From positions 2,147,268 to 2,199,886 of the forward strand of contig NZ_HF570956.1 in assembly GCF_000367525.1 (NCBI RefSeq): 52,619 nt of DNA. The letters are read 5' to 3'. A program made the translations under genes and the position numbers. This document shows positions 43,316-52,145 of the stretch, piece by piece; position 1 is the first letter of the stretch, and the number at the start of each line of letters is the position of its first letter. The notes under the pieces are model-generated. The model had not been told where the DNA came from. It searched no databases and was given only the letters and a program-made list of their open reading frames with translations. Source of the DNA: Phycicoccus elongatus Lp2. Lineage in GTDB: Bacteria; Actinomycetota; Actinomycetes; Actinomycetales; Dermatophilaceae.

Positions 43316-44557
43316 ATGGACAGTGACGTCACCGTGACCATCGCGGACATCCGGGCCGCGCGTGAAGTGCTCTCCAAGGTGATCCGGCCGACTCCGCTGA
43401 AGTTCAACAGGGCGCTCTCCGAGCGCGTCGGGGCCGATGTCTTCCTCAAGTGCGAAAACCTGCAGCGCGCCGGGAGCTTCAAGATCCGCGGCGCCTACAC
43501 GCGGATGAGTCGACTCTCGCCGCAGGAGCGGGCCGCCGGCGTCGTCGCGGCGAGTGCCGGTAACCATGCGCAGGGCGTGGCACTGGCCGCCCAGATGCTC
43601 GGGATCGCGTCGAAGGTCTACATGCCAGTGCGGGCGCCGATGCCCAAGCTGGCGGCGACCCGTGCCTACGGCGCCGAGGTCGAGCAGGTGGGGGAGACGC
43701 TCGACGAGTCCCTGGTGGCTGCCCGCGCCTGGGCGGACGAGACCGGCGCGATCCTCATCCATCCCTTCGACCACGCCGACATCGTGGCCGGCCAGGGCAC
43801 CTGCGGCTGGGAGATCCTCGACCAGTGCCCCGATGTGCGGACCGTCCTCGTCGGGCTCGGGGGTGGTGGCCTGCTCGCCGGGATCGCCACCGTCATGCGC
43901 GCGCTCAAGCCGGACGTCCACGTCATCGGGGTGCAGGCCGAGCAGGCCGCGGCCTACCCCGATTCCCTTGCCGCCGGTCACCCGGTCCAGGCCGCTCGGA
44001 TGGCGACGATGGCCGATGGCATCGCCGTGGGGTTGCCCGGCGACGTCACCTTCCCGATCGTGCGTGACCTCGTCGACGAGGTGGTCACGGTCAGCGAGGC
44101 CAGCCTGTCCCGGGCGGCGCTCTTCCTCCTCGAGCGGGCCAAGCTGGTCGTCGAGCCCGCGGGAGCCGCGGCCACGGCATACCTGCTGGATCGGGCGGCC
44201 GGTGACGGTCCGCCGCTCGAGGGCCCCGTCGTCACCGTCCTCTCCGGAGGAAACATCGACCCGCTCCTCATGCTGCGGATCATCCGGCACGGCATGACGG
44301 CCGCCGGACGCTATCTGCAGTTCTCGGTCGTCGTGCCCGACAGCCCCGGCAACCTCGCCCAACTGCTCACCGACTGCGCGAGCGTCGACGCCAATGTCCT
44401 CGACGTCGAGCACTTGCGCACCTCAGCGGAGATCCGCGTCGACCAGGTCGAGATCGGGCTGGTCCTGGAAACGCGAGGCCCGGAGCACCAGTCGAGGGTT
44501 CTCGAGGCGCTCCGGGCCAAGGGTTACGTGCTGCTCGGGACCGATCAGCCGCTGTAG
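43316..44557 (+). CDS. ilvA: threonine ammonia-lyase with ACT domain
   Basis: 413 aa. PLP enzyme converting threonine to 2-oxobutanoate, the first step to isoleucine or a catabolic route. PLP Lys56 is in GSFKIRGAYT; AASAGNHAQGVALAAQ binds the substrate side; VGLGGGGLLAGIATVM is the phosphate loop. The C-terminal ~80 residues (LQFSVVVPDSPGNLAQLLTD) form a single ACT-like domain, the TdcB/short type and not the double-ACT biosynthetic type. It overlaps convergent greA by 13 nt. Its reactive enamine product is the target of RidA-type proteins, one of which is at 33.3 kb. Confidence 0.93.
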   Translation: MDSDVTVTIADIRAAREVLSKVIRPTPLKFNRALSERVGADVFLKCENLQRAGSFKIRGAYTRMSRLSPQERAAGVVAASAGNHAQGVALAAQMLGIASKVYMPVRAPMPKLAATRAYGAEVEQVGETLDESLVAARAWADETGAILIHPFDHADIVAGQGTCGWEILDQCPDVRTVLVGLGGGGLLAGIATVMRALKPDVHVIGVQAEQAAAYPDSLAAGHPVQAARMATMADGIAVGLPGDVTFPIVRDLVDEVVTVSEASLSRAALFLLERAKLVVEPAGAAATAYLLDRAAGDGPPLEGPVVTVLSGGNIDPLLMLRIIRHGMTAAGRYLQFSVVVPDSPGNLAQLLTDCASVDANVLDVEHLRTSAEIRVDQVEIGLVLETRGPEHQSRVLEALRAKGYVLLGTDQPL

Positions 44558-45033
44558 GGCTTGGTCTTGAGGATCTTGACCTGCACGTCCTTGCCCGAGG
44601 GCGTCGCGTAGGTCACGGTCTCGCCGACCGAGTGCCCGTTGACGGCGGCGCCGATCGGGGACTTCTCGCTGAAGACCTGGATGGAGTCGTCACTGATCTC
44701 GCGGGAGCCCAGGAGGAAGGTCTCCTCGTCGCCGAACATTTCGACGGTCACGACCATGCCGGGCTCGACGATGCCGTCATCGGGAGGGGTCTCGCCGATG
44801 ATCGCGGTGTCGAGCAACTGCTGGAGCTGCCGGATGCGGGCCTCCATCTTGCCCTGCTCCTCGCGGGCCGCGTGGTAGCCACCGTTCTCGCGGAGGTCAC
44901 CCTCCTGGCGGGCGGCGTCGATCTTCCTGGCGATCTCGGTGCGCGCCGGGCCGGAGAGTTCGGCGAGCTCGGCCTTCAGGCGGTCGTAGGCCTCCTGGGT
45001 GAGGAAGGTGGCCTTGGCTGCGGTCTCGGTCAC
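44545..45033 (-). CDS. greA: transcription elongation factor GreA
   Basis: 162 aa. Stimulates RNA cleavage by backtracked RNA polymerase. N-terminal coiled coil with the acidic tip: LTQEAYDRLKAELAELSGPA, GDLRENGGYHAAREEQGKME, then the globular C-terminal FKBP-like domain (GMVVTVEMFG, SEKSPIGAAVNGHSVGETVT). A -10 box lies at 45123-45128. It converges on ilvA with a 13-nt overlap. Confidence 0.96.
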   Translation of the reverse strand: MTETAAKATFLTQEAYDRLKAELAELSGPARTEIARKIDAARQEGDLRENGGYHAAREEQGKMEARIRQLQQLLDTAIIGETPPDDGIVEPGMVVTVEMFGDEETFLLGSREISDDSIQVFSEKSPIGAAVNGHSVGETVTYATPSGKDVQVKILKTKPYSG

Positions 45034-45122
45034 GGGTGCTCCCTTACGTCAAAGGGTCCGGGCCCGTGGTGGCTCCTGTGAGCGACCGTGGACGGGCCCA
45101 GACCCGAATCGTGCAAAGAAAC

Positions 45123-45128
45123 ATCGTA
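45123..45128 (-). promoter_or_regulatory. -10 element of greA
   Basis: On the minus strand TACGAT, about 90 nt before the greA ATG at 45033. The leader contains a G+C-rich inverted segment around GGGCCCG. Confidence 0.5.
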
Positions 45129-45133
45129 GCAAC

Positions 45134-45550
45134 TCAGTGGCGCACGCAGGAATCGACGACCCCCGTGACAGCGCGTTGCGCAGTGCGGATCTCGACGCTG
45201 CGTTGCACCCGTGACTCGCCGGCGGGCACCTCGTCGGTGACGGTCCCGACGACGCCCTTGCGTGCGTCGAGACCGGTGATCGTGCACGTCACGGCCCGAT
45301 CAGCCGGCCGGGTCAGGCGGTAGTCCACCTCGAGTTGCGAGTCCGAGACGACGCGGTATGCCGTGACCTCGGGCACGACGGCCCCGACGTTGGCCGCCAG
45401 GCCGTACCAGATGACGACGGCCACCATCGCGCCGACGCCGAGGACACCGACGATCCACCAGCGCAACGTCCCGGGGGCGGGGCGGGGCAATGCCATGACG
45501 TCCTTCGAGGCGGTGAGAGGATGGCTTTCGGTCCAGTGACCTTCGCCCAT
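45134..45550 (-). CDS. DUF4307 membrane protein
   Basis: 138 aa from the ATG at 45550; a GTG at 45562 is an alternative. One membrane segment (WWIVGVLGVGAMVAVVIWYG, near residues 31-50) follows a short cytoplasmic N-terminus. The outer part (VTAYRVVSDSQLEVDYRLTR, TCTITGLDARKGVVG, ESRVQRSVEIRTAQRAVTGV) is the DUF4307 beta-sandwich-like region, and the last Cys-containing DSCVRH is typical. Function unknown. Found next to greA and mca across actinobacteria. Confidence 0.85.
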   Translation of the reverse strand: MGEGHWTESHPLTASKDVMALPRPAPGTLRWWIVGVLGVGAMVAVVIWYGLAANVGAVVPEVTAYRVVSDSQLEVDYRLTRPADRAVTCTITGLDARKGVVGTVTDEVPAGESRVQRSVEIRTAQRAVTGVVDSCVRH

Positions 45551-45591
45551 TGTGACGGTCACGCTGTCTGGAGAAGGAGACGGGTCCCCTC

Positions 45592-46530
45592 GTGAGTGAG
45601 AAGTTGCGACTCATGTGCGTGCACGCCCACCCCGACGACGAGTCGAGCAAGGGTGCGGCGACGATGGCCCGCTACGTCGATGCCGGCCACAAGGTGCTCG
45701 TGGTCTCCTGCACCGGCGGTGAGCGCGGCGACATCCTCAATCCCAACCTCAGGGACGACCCGCACATCCTGCGCGACCTCGCCCAGGTCCGGCGCGACGA
45801 GATGGCGCGCGCCCAGGAGATCCTTGGCGTCGACCACCACTGGCTCGGCTTCGTCGATTCCGGTCTGCCCGAGGGGGATCCGCTCCCGCCGTTGCCGGCA
45901 GGCTGCTTCGCCCTCGAGCCGCTCTCGGTGACGACGGAGGCGCTGGTCCGCGAGATCCGCCGCTTCCGTCCGCACGTCGTGACGACCTATGACGAGAACG
46001 GCGGCTACCCCCACCCCGACCACATCATGTGCCACAACGTGACGGTGTCGGCGTTCGCGGCGGCCGGTGACCCCGCGGCATACCCGACGGCGGGTGACCC
46101 CTGGCAGCCGCTCAAGCTCTACTACAACGGCGGGTTCAGCAAGGAGCGGATCACGGCCTACCACGAGGCGATGCTCGCCGCGGGCCAGGAGAGTCCGTAT
46201 GCCGAGTGGTTGGCCAACTGGGACGATTCCCGCAGCCGCACGACGACCACCCGGCTGGACGTGGGGGCGTGGTACGAACGGCGCGACCGTGCGCTGCTGG
46301 CCCACGCCACCCAGATCGACCCGGACGGCTGGTTCTTCAAGGTGCCGCTCGACGTGCAGCGTCAGATCTGGCCGCACGAGGACTTCGAGGCCGCCCGCTC
46401 GGTCGTGCCCATCGTGCCCGGCGAGGACGACCTCTTCGCCGGCCTGCCCTCGGTGGCCGAGGCCGACGTCTGGGCGACCTCCCCTGATCTCGAGTTCGTC
46501 GTCGACAATGTCAAGGAGCGAGTGTCATGA
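45592..46530 (+). CDS. mca: mycothiol S-conjugate amidase
   Basis: 312 aa. Zinc amidase that cleaves mycothiol conjugates of electrophiles, releasing a mercapturic acid for export; paralogue of MshB. The zinc motif is [10 protein letters not shown] (His, Asp, Asp) near residue 13, with the second zinc His in [10 protein letters not shown] near residue 144. [17 protein letters not shown] and [17 protein letters not shown] are family blocks, and the long C-terminal part ([18 protein letters not shown]) distinguishes Mca. The GTG start has GGAGAAGGAG upstream. The gene supports a mycothiol-producing host. Confidence 0.95.
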   Translation: MSEKLRLMCVHAHPDDESSKGAATMARYVDAGHKVLVVSCTGGERGDILNPNLRDDPHILRDLAQVRRDEMARAQEILGVDHHWLGFVDSGLPEGDPLPPLPAGCFALEPLSVTTEALVREIRRFRPHVVTTYDENGGYPHPDHIMCHNVTVSAFAAAGDPAAYPTAGDPWQPLKLYYNGGFSKERITAYHEAMLAAGQESPYAEWLANWDDSRSRTTTTRLDVGAWYERRDRALLAHATQIDPDGWFFKVPLDVQRQIWPHEDFEAARSVVPIVPGEDDLFAGLPSVAEADVWATSPDLEFVVDNVKERVS

Positions 46531-46790
46531 ACGATGGTGGCGTCGGCCCCGGCATGGGGGCCTTCACGGTGTTCTTCATCCTGGCGATCGTGCTGTGGCT
46601 GCTCATGCGCAACATGAATGCGCGCCTGCGGCGGATGGACTACGCCCACAAGCAGGAGGATGCGCAGGCGGCCCGCGCGGCGCAGACACACTCGGCCGGG
46701 GGAGACCAGGCGGCGCAGGCGGCGCAGGCGCAGCCGCCGACAGGTGGTCAGGCCGAGACGGCGGACAAGGCCAATGACGCCGCGACGTAA
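46527..46790 (+). CDS. small single-pass membrane protein
   Basis: 87 aa. One hydrophobic helix ([20 protein letters not shown], residues about 12-31) is followed by an Ala/Gln-rich cytoplasmic tail. The ATG overlaps the mca stop (ATGA), so it is coupled. A similar small membrane gene follows mca in M. tuberculosis (Rv1083, from memory). Its 3' 43 nt overlap the 3' end of the hemolysin-III gene on the other strand. Confidence 0.8.
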   Translation: MNDGGVGPGMGAFTVFFILAIVLWLLMRNMNARLRRMDYAHKQEDAQAARAAQTHSAGGDQAAQAAQAQPPTGGQAETADKANDAAT

Positions 46791-47464
46791 TGGCTGACGA
46801 AGGCGAGGATCGTCAGCGTGTGGAAGACCTCGTGGAAGCCGAACCAGCGCGGTGAGGGGTTCGGCCGCTTGATGCCGTAGACCACGGCCCCCAGGGTGTA
46901 GAAGAACCCGCCGAGGCCGACCAGGCCGACGATCAACCAGCCGCCGTGCTGGACCAGGGCGGGGAGGTAGAACACCGCCACCCAGCCCAGCGCGACATAG
47001 ACGGGGACGTAGAGCCACCGCGGGGCGCCGACCCACAGCACGCGGAAGAGCACACCGGCGATGGCGCCGATCCAGACGATGAGGAGCATGGTGCGGCCCT
47101 GGTCGCGCGGCAGGAGCAGCGCGAAGGGGGTGTAGCTCCCGGCGATGATCAAGAAGATGTTCGAGTGGTCGAAGCGCTTGAGGAAACCGGTCATCTTCGG
47201 GCCCCAGGTGCCGCGGTGGTAGATCGCGGACACCCCGAAGAGCAGGACGGCCGTGATCGTGAAGACCGCTGCGCTGATCCGGGCCGCGAGGTGATCCGAG
47301 ACGACGATGAGCACCAGGCCGGCCAGCAGGGCCAACGGAGCCATCGCCAGGTGCAGCCAGCCGCGAAGGTGGGGCTTGACGGCCGCGATGACCGCATCGA
47401 CGCGCTCTTCGAGGGCGTCAAGGGTGCCGGTCCCTGAGGACTCGGTCTCCGGCTCGGCGGGCAT
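46748..47464 (-). CDS. hemolysin III / PAQR-family membrane protein
   Basis: 238 aa with seven membrane helices. Family motifs: SAIYHRGTWGPKMTGFLKRF (His and Asp, metal site region), DHSNIFLIIAGSYTPFALLL, and the last-helix [20 protein letters not shown] (two His). PAQR/HlyIII proteins are zinc-site hydrolase-like membrane proteins; haemolytic activity is historical. The ATG at 47464 has a leaderless promoter 7 nt upstream, which rejects the longer open frame to 47590. Confidence 0.9.
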   Translation of the reverse strand: MPAEPETESSGTGTLDALEERVDAVIAAVKPHLRGWLHLAMAPLALLAGLVLIVVSDHLAARISAAVFTITAVLLFGVSAIYHRGTWGPKMTGFLKRFDHSNIFLIIAGSYTPFALLLPRDQGRTMLLIVWIGAIAGVLFRVLWVGAPRWLYVPVYVALGWVAVFYLPALVQHGGWLIVGLVGLGGFFYTLGAVVYGIKRPNPSPRWFGFHEVFHTLTILAFVSHYVAASLALSAVSA

Positions 47465-47471
47465 GGTGTCC

Positions 47472-47477
47472 ACGATA
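47472..47477 (-). promoter_or_regulatory. -10 element of hlyIII gene, leaderless type
   Basis: On the minus strand TATCGT, 7 nt before the ATG at 47464. Confidence 0.5.
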
Positions 47478-47517
47478 CCTACGGTTGCGTAGGTATGTGC
47501 ACGTCCGGTGAGGGTCG

Positions 47518-47543
47518 TGTGGGTCTGCCATGTGGGTCTGCCA
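47518..47543. repeat. 13-bp tandem duplication upstream of the cis-prenyltransferase
   Basis: TGTGGGTCTGCCA occurs twice back to back, just upstream of the -10 element of the next gene. It may be a recent slippage event. Confidence 0.7.
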
Positions 47544-47564
47544 TGGAGGGCACGCGGCCGGGGG

Positions 47565-47570
47565 TAGCGT
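47565..47570 (+). promoter_or_regulatory. -10 element upstream of cis-prenyltransferase gene
   Basis: TAGCGT, 43 nt before the ATG at 47614. Confidence 0.4.
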
Positions 47571-47613
47571 GGTCCCGGTCGGAAATCCACCGGGGTCGAA
47601 AGGGTATGCGCGT

Positions 47614-48375
47614 ATGTCAGTGGGTGACGTCGTGTATGCCGCGTACGCCCGCCGCGTCGCTCGCCAACTCAAGCCCGCCGGCATCCCGCGGCACGTCGGC
47701 GTCATGCTCGACGGCAACCGGCGGTGGGCCAAGGAACGGGGCGGGTCGACAGCCCAGGGCCACCAGGCCGGCGCCGACAACATCGCCAATCTGCTCTCCT
47801 GGTGCGAGGAGATCGGCGTCGAGGTCGTCACCCTGTGGCTGCTCTCCACCGACAATCTCGCCCGTCCCGCTGGTGAACTGCGCCCCTTGCTCGGCATCAT
47901 CGAGCGGGCCGTCACCGACCTGGCCGACGCTGGGCGCTGGCGCATCCACCCGGTCGGCGCGCTCGACCTGCTGCCGGTCGAGACCGCCCAGGTGCTCAAG
48001 GCGGCCGCGGACAGCACGCGTGACGTCGACGGGATGCTCGTCAACGTCGCCGTGGGTTATGGAGGTCGGCGCGAGATCGCCGATGCGGTGCGCTCACTGC
48101 TCCAGGAGCACGCGCGCGCGGGGACGACGATCGAAGAACTGGCCGAAGTGCTCGATGTCGAGCACATCGCCGAGCACCTCTACACCAAGGGCCAGCCCGA
48201 CCCGGACCTGGTGATCCGCACGTCCGGCGAGCAGCGCCTCGGCGGCTTCCTGCTGTGGCAGAGCGCGCACAGCGAGTTCTACTTCTGCGAGGCCTACTGG
48301 CCGGCCTTCCGCAAGGTCGACTTCCTGCGGGCGTTGCGGGCCTACGGTGAGCGGCGCCGGCGCTTCGGCGCCTGA
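47614..48375 (+). CDS. short-chain cis-prenyltransferase (Z-FPP synthase-like, UppS family)
   Basis: 253 aa. Condenses IPP onto an allylic diphosphate with cis geometry. P-loop-like motif is GVMLDGNRRWAKERG (catalytic Asp), then GHQAGADNIANLLSWCEEIG, TLWLLSTDNLARP, and the C-terminal DPDLVIRTSGEQRLGGFLLW with the IPP-binding RTSGE motif and FRKVDFLRALRAYGERRRR. Its context beside hlyIII and mca matches the M. tuberculosis Z-farnesyl diphosphate synthase (Rv1086, from memory), which makes a short precursor for decaprenyl phosphate. A full undecaprenyl synthase role cannot be excluded. Confidence 0.88.
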   Translation: MSVGDVVYAAYARRVARQLKPAGIPRHVGVMLDGNRRWAKERGGSTAQGHQAGADNIANLLSWCEEIGVEVVTLWLLSTDNLARPAGELRPLLGIIERAVTDLADAGRWRIHPVGALDLLPVETAQVLKAAADSTRDVDGMLVNVAVGYGGRREIADAVRSLLQEHARAGTTIEELAEVLDVEHIAEHLYTKGQPDPDLVIRTSGEQRLGGFLLWQSAHSEFYFCEAYWPAFRKVDFLRALRAYGERRRRFGA

Positions 48376-48756
48376 GGCGACTCCGCGGCATACGGTGTGG
48401 GGTTGGTGTGGCCCTGACCCCAAGAACCCACCACCGAAGGCGAGTGACCCCGCGCGGTATGCCGCGCGGCCGGCTCACCCGCCTCGCTCACCTCATGGAC
48501 ATCACCTGTCACAGGCGAAACCGAGCGTTCACGCGCCCGTCACCGACACGCCGACTCGATGGCAGAACTCGTGCCCGTCCCGCGTCGTAGCGTCCTGACC
48601 AACGCACCTCACCCGAGGGCGTTCGGGAGGCCCGACGTGATGGAGCATCTGCTCCGGAGGAGGGGTCGGCCCGGCCTCGACCTCCTGTCGTGGCCCGGTC
48701 CCGGCACCCAGCCTTCGAGCCAGCGCGAGACCTGACGCGCGCCCAAGGAGAGATCC
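48376..48756. other. 380-nt intergenic region before phoH
   Basis: No credible gene. It contains GTATGCCG copies at 48386-48393 (minus) and 48457-48464 (plus). A small hairpin GGAGCA-TCT-GCTCC sits near 48643-48656, and G+C-rich inverted stretches occupy the last 150 nt. The phoH ribosome-binding site AAGGAG lies about 5-8 nt before its GTG. A long leader for phoH is possible. Confidence 0.5.
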
Positions 48757-50067
48757 GTGCCCACGACGACCACCCCTGCCGAGCACACCTATGTGATCGA
48801 CACCTCGGTCCTGCTCTCCGACCCGCGCGCGATGCTCCGCTTCAAGGAGCAGGAGGTCGTGCTGCCCGTCGTCGTCATCACCGAGCTCGAGGGCAAGCGG
48901 CACCACCCAGAGCTCGGCTACTTCGCTCGGCAGGCGCTGCGCATCCTCGATGACCTGCGTGTCGAGCACGGTCGGCTCGATGCCCCGGTGCCTGTCGGTG
49001 ACGACGGAGGCACGCTGCGCGTCGAGCTCAACCACACCGACCCGTCGTCACTGCCTGCCGGATTCCGGCTGGGGGACAACGACACTCGCATTCTGGCGGT
49101 GGCCAAGAACCTCGCGAACGAGGGTCGGCGGGTGACCGTGGTCAGCAAGGACCTGCCGATGCGGGTCAAGGCATCCGCGTGCGGCCTGGTCGCCGAGGAG
49201 TATCGCAACGAGCTCACCCCCGAGTCGGGCTGGACCGGCATGCGCGAGCTCGACGTCACCGTCGAGGAGATGGACCACCTCTACGAGTACGGCCGACTCG
49301 AGAATCTCGCCGCGGCGGAGTTCCCCTGCCACACCGGCATCAAATTGCTCTCGCCGCGGGGCTCCGGGCTCGGCCGGGTGGGGCCGGACAAGCAGGTGCG
49401 TCTGGTGCGTGGCGACCGGGACGCCTTCGGTCTGCACGGCCGCAGCGCCGAGCAGCGGATCGCGCTCGACCTGCTGCTCGACCCGGACGTGGGCATCGTC
49501 TCGCTCGGTGGCCGCGCGGGGACCGGCAAGTCTGCGCTGGCGTTGTGCGCCGGCCTCGAAGCCGTGATGGAGCGACGCCAGCACCGCAAGGTCGTCGTCT
49601 TCCGTCCCCTGTATGCCGTGGGCGGCCAGGAGCTCGGCTACCTCCCGGGCGACCAGGGCGAGAAGATGAACCCGTGGGGGCAGGCGGTCTTCGACACCCT
49701 GTCCGCGCTGGTGTCGCGCGAGGTCGTCGAGGAGATCCTCGACCGGGGCATGCTCGAGGTGCTTCCGCTCACCCACATCCGAGGTCGGTCGCTGCACGAC
49801 GCGTATGTCATCGTCGACGAGGCGCAGAGCCTGGAGCGCAACGTGCTGCTCACCGTGCTCTCGCGGATCGGTCAGAACTCCAAGGTTGTCCTCACCCACG
49901 ACGTCGCCCAGCGCGACAACCTGCGGGTCGGTCGTCACGACGGGGTCGTCGCGGTGGTCGAGAAGTTGAAGGGCCACCCGCTCTTCGCGCACGTGACCCT
50001 GACACGCAGCGAGCGCAGCCCGATTGCCGCACTGGTGACCGACCTCCTGGAGGGCATCGAGCCCTGA
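48757..50067 (+). CDS. phoH: PIN-PhoH fusion protein (PhoH2-like)
   Basis: 436 aa. Residues about 8-150 are a PIN nuclease domain ([51 protein letters not shown] with the acidic cluster). From about residue 195 follows a PhoH ATPase: Walker [19 protein letters not shown] near residue 247, Walker [18 protein letters not shown] near residue 348, and the sensor-like [18 protein letters not shown]. PhoH2 proteins unwind and cleave RNA. In mycobacteria phoH2 is preceded by a small antitoxin-like gene; none is seen here. The GTG start has AAGGAG upstream. Confidence 0.92.
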   Translation: MPTTTTPAEHTYVIDTSVLLSDPRAMLRFKEQEVVLPVVVITELEGKRHHPELGYFARQALRILDDLRVEHGRLDAPVPVGDDGGTLRVELNHTDPSSLPAGFRLGDNDTRILAVAKNLANEGRRVTVVSKDLPMRVKASACGLVAEEYRNELTPESGWTGMRELDVTVEEMDHLYEYGRLENLAAAEFPCHTGIKLLSPRGSGLGRVGPDKQVRLVRGDRDAFGLHGRSAEQRIALDLLLDPDVGIVSLGGRAGTGKSALALCAGLEAVMERRQHRKVVVFRPLYAVGGQELGYLPGDQGEKMNPWGQAVFDTLSALVSREVVEEILDRGMLEVLPLTHIRGRSLHDAYVIVDEAQSLERNVLLTVLSRIGQNSKVVLTHDVAQRDNLRVGRHDGVVAVVEKLKGHPLFAHVTLTRSERSPIAALVTDLLEGIEP

Positions 50068-50083
50068 CAGGGGCCCTCCACGA

Positions 50084-50137
50084 CCCTTGTGTCCGCGTCT
50101 CCATTCGCTATGACGACGGATCACGCGGACACAAGGG
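50084..50137. terminator. perfect 15-bp hairpin after phoH
   Basis: Arms CCCTTGTGTCCGCGT (50084-50098) and exact complement (50123-50137) around a 24-nt loop. No U tract. Confidence 0.65.
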
Positions 50138-50299
50138 ATGGACGCCGTTTTGGCGTGTCCGTCGGGTGTTCGCTACCGTAGGTCTCGAATTGATAACGTC
50201 TGCCTGATCGGACACCCCCGTCCGCGGATTCGGCCCGGCGTGACCTGTACCCCATCGGTGGCAATCCCCTGCTGCCCCGAAAGGACGCACGACCCGACC
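50138..50299 (+). promoter_or_regulatory. leader of secreted lysozyme-fold gene
   Basis: A possible -10 TACCGT lies at 50174-50179 (GCTACCGTAGG). The following 120 nt are G+C-rich with partial symmetry (CGGACACCCCCGTCCG). A GAAAGGA ribosome-binding site sits near 50279-50285. Structured leaders are common before actinobacterial wall-hydrolase genes; no specific riboswitch class was matched. Confidence 0.3.
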
Positions 50300-51022
50300 A
50301 TGAGCAGTTATCGCGGCCGCCATGCCGCTCGTCATGCCGCCGCGCGCCCCCAGCGGGTCAGCACCGTGGGAGCGGCGCTGCGCCGCCCTGCGGTCGCCGC
50401 CTCACTGGCGCTGGCCACGGTCGCGACCGGAGCGGCCGGCGTGAGCGCACAGGAGCGGGTCGCCGTCGAGAGCACTGCCTTCTCGCTGAGCCCGGCAGCC
50501 CTCACCCAGGTCGAGGACACCGCTGCTCCCGCTGCTGACGATCAGGCCCGACTGGCTGCCGATCGGAGCGCCGCCAACGCCCAGAAGTCGCTGGTCATGG
50601 CCCAGGCCGAGGAAGCCACCAGGGCCGCCGCGGCTGAGGCCGCGCGAGTGCGCGCGGAGGAGGATGCCCGCATCGCGCGCGAGGCCGAGCGGCAGGCCAT
50701 CGTCGACAACGCCCGGGTGAACCCGCAGGCTGCCGCTCGCGCCCTCATGGGTGAGTTCGGCTTCGCGGACTCGCAGTGGTCCTGCCTCAACAACCTGGTC
50801 ATCGGCGAGTCGACGTGGAACTACAAGGCCAAGAACCCGTCTTCGGGCGCCTACGGCCTCTTCCAGTCCCTGCCCGCGAGCAAGATGTCGACGGTCGCCG
50901 ACGACTGGGCCGACAATCCGGTCACCCAGATCCGCTGGGGTCTGCAGTACATCAAGAGCTCCTACGGCACCCCGTGTGGCGCTTGGTCGGCCTGGAACAG
51001 CCGCTACCCGCACTGGTACTGA
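50300..51022 (+). CDS. secreted lysozyme-fold (transglycosylase-like) protein with coiled coil
   Basis: 240 aa. A basic N-terminus and signal segment (PAVAASLALATVATGAAGVS, residues about 30-50) are followed by an Ala/Glu/Arg coiled coil (SLVMAQAEEATRAAAAEAAR through RIAREAERQAIVDNAR, about 100-140). The C-terminal ~90 residues are a transglycosylase-like domain (QWSCLNNLVIGESTWNYKAK, GAYGLFQSLPASKM, IRWGLQYIKSSYGTPCGAWS) with the Glu of IGESTWN in the catalytic position and two Cys. It is not an Rpf domain. It likely trims peptidoglycan at the surface. Confidence 0.85.
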   Translation: MSSYRGRHAARHAAARPQRVSTVGAALRRPAVAASLALATVATGAAGVSAQERVAVESTAFSLSPAALTQVEDTAAPAADDQARLAADRSAANAQKSLVMAQAEEATRAAAAEAARVRAEEDARIAREAERQAIVDNARVNPQAAARALMGEFGFADSQWSCLNNLVIGESTWNYKAKNPSSGAYGLFQSLPASKMSTVADDWADNPVTQIRWGLQYIKSSYGTPCGAWSAWNSRYPHWY

Positions 51023-51030
51023 GCAGTCAG

Positions 51031-51097
51031 CTTCTGCGTGACGCAGAACCTGGTTTTGGCGCAATCCCTGCGCGGTGGGGCTCAGAGTCTGCGCGGA
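51031..51097. repeat. dispersed double-hairpin element, copy 3 (diverged)
   Basis: TTCTGCGT-G-ACGCAGAA (51032-51048) is a perfect palindrome. A second, weaker core (TCTGCGCGGATCAGA) lies about 55 nt downstream, abutting the coaA 3' end. Like copies 1 and 2 it sits directly after a gene end. Confidence 0.55.
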
Positions 51098-52063
51098 TCA
51101 GAGCTTGCGCAGCTTGATCGTCTCGACCGAGTGGTCGGACCCCTTGGCCAGCACCAGCGTGGCCCGACCCTTGGTGGGCTCGATGTTCTCGATGAGGTTG
51201 GGCTCGTTGATCCGGGTCCAGATGTCCGTCGCCGTGGCGCGGGCCTGGGCATCGGACAACGCGGCATACCGATGGAAATAGGACTTGGGGTCGGCGAAGG
51301 CGGTCTGGCGCAATCGGAGGAAGCGCTCGACATACCACCGGCGGATGTCCTCGAGGTCGGCGTCGACATAGACGGAGAAGTCGAAGAAGTCCGAGATGGA
51401 GCCGGTGTTCGTGCCGTCGGACCGCACCGTCGGTGGTTGCAGCACGTTGAGCCCCTCGACGATGAGCACGTCGGGCTTGCGGATCGTCACCGTTGCCGGC
51501 AGCACGTCATAGGTCAGGTGTGAGTACTGCCGCGCCTCGACCGCGAGCTCTCCGGACTTGACGTCGGCGACGAACTTGAGCAGCGCACGCCGATCATAGG
51601 ACTCGGGAAAACCCTTGCGCTGCAACAACCCTCGCTCCTCCAGAACCTTGTTCGGATAGAGGAAGCCGTCGGTGGTCACCAGTTCGACGCGCGGGGTGTG
51701 CGGCCACCGCAACATGAGCTCGCGCAGGATGCGGGCCGTGGTCGACTTGCCGACCGCCACCGAACCGGCCACACCGACGACGAAGGGCACCCGAGTCGGC
51801 CGTTCGCCGAGGAACTCACTGGTGGCCAGGCGCAGGCCGTGGGTCGCCTCGACGTAGAAGTAGAGCAGCCGTGAGAGCGGCAGGTAGACGGACTCCACTT
51901 CGTCGAGGTCGACCGGCTCGCCCAGACCGCGCAGACGGGTGAGGTCGTCCCCGGTGAGGTTCATCGGGTGGCTCTCGCTGAGCCGCGCCCACTCCGTGCG
52001 CCCGAACACGGCATACGGGCTGGGGAGCCCGGTGGGGGAGTCGGTCAGCGCCACGCGCGTCAT
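51098..52063 (-). CDS. coaA: pantothenate kinase, type I
   Basis: 321 aa. Phosphorylates pantothenate in the first committed step of coenzyme A synthesis. P-loop [17 protein letters not shown] near residue 95, [20 protein letters not shown] (catalytic Asp), [34 protein letters not shown] and [20 protein letters not shown] are the CoaA signatures. The start at 52063 (ATG) fits the family N-terminus [17 protein letters not shown]; the open frame upstream to 52147 is not conserved. It is divergent from glmS. Confidence 0.96.
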   Translation of the reverse strand: MTRVALTDSPTGLPSPYAVFGRTEWARLSESHPMNLTGDDLTRLRGLGEPVDLDEVESVYLPLSRLLYFYVEATHGLRLATSEFLGERPTRVPFVVGVAGSVAVGKSTTARILRELMLRWPHTPRVELVTTDGFLYPNKVLEERGLLQRKGFPESYDRRALLKFVADVKSGELAVEARQYSHLTYDVLPATVTIRKPDVLIVEGLNVLQPPTVRSDGTNTGSISDFFDFSVYVDADLEDIRRWYVERFLRLRQTAFADPKSYFHRYAALSDAQARATATDIWTRINEPNLIENIEPTKGRATLVLAKGSDHSVETIKLRKL

Positions 52064-52132
52064 TGTTGCGTATGCCGCGGCGCGGGGTCCGGCGCGACGC
52101 TCGTCGGTGCCGGGGGTGGGCCCGGGCGGCAC

Positions 52133-52138
52133 TAGGCT
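52133..52138 (+). promoter_or_regulatory. -10 element of glmS, leaderless type
   Basis: TAGGCT is followed by 7 nt and then the ATG at 52146. Confidence 0.6.
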
Positions 52139-52145
52139 GAAGCGC

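Noticed and set aside
41959-43482. 507-aa minus-strand open frame over the GlmL-like gene and the ilvA start
   Set aside because: The plus-strand genes have clear active-site motifs and leaderless promoters.
48347-48598. Small open frames between the prenyltransferase gene and phoH
   Set aside because: No ribosome-binding site, no codon bias distinct from noise, and several frames open at once.
50300-51022. Second Rpf gene
   Set aside because: The C-terminal domain lacks the Rpf [13 protein letters not shown]-type start and instead resembles another lysozyme-fold/transglycosylase group.
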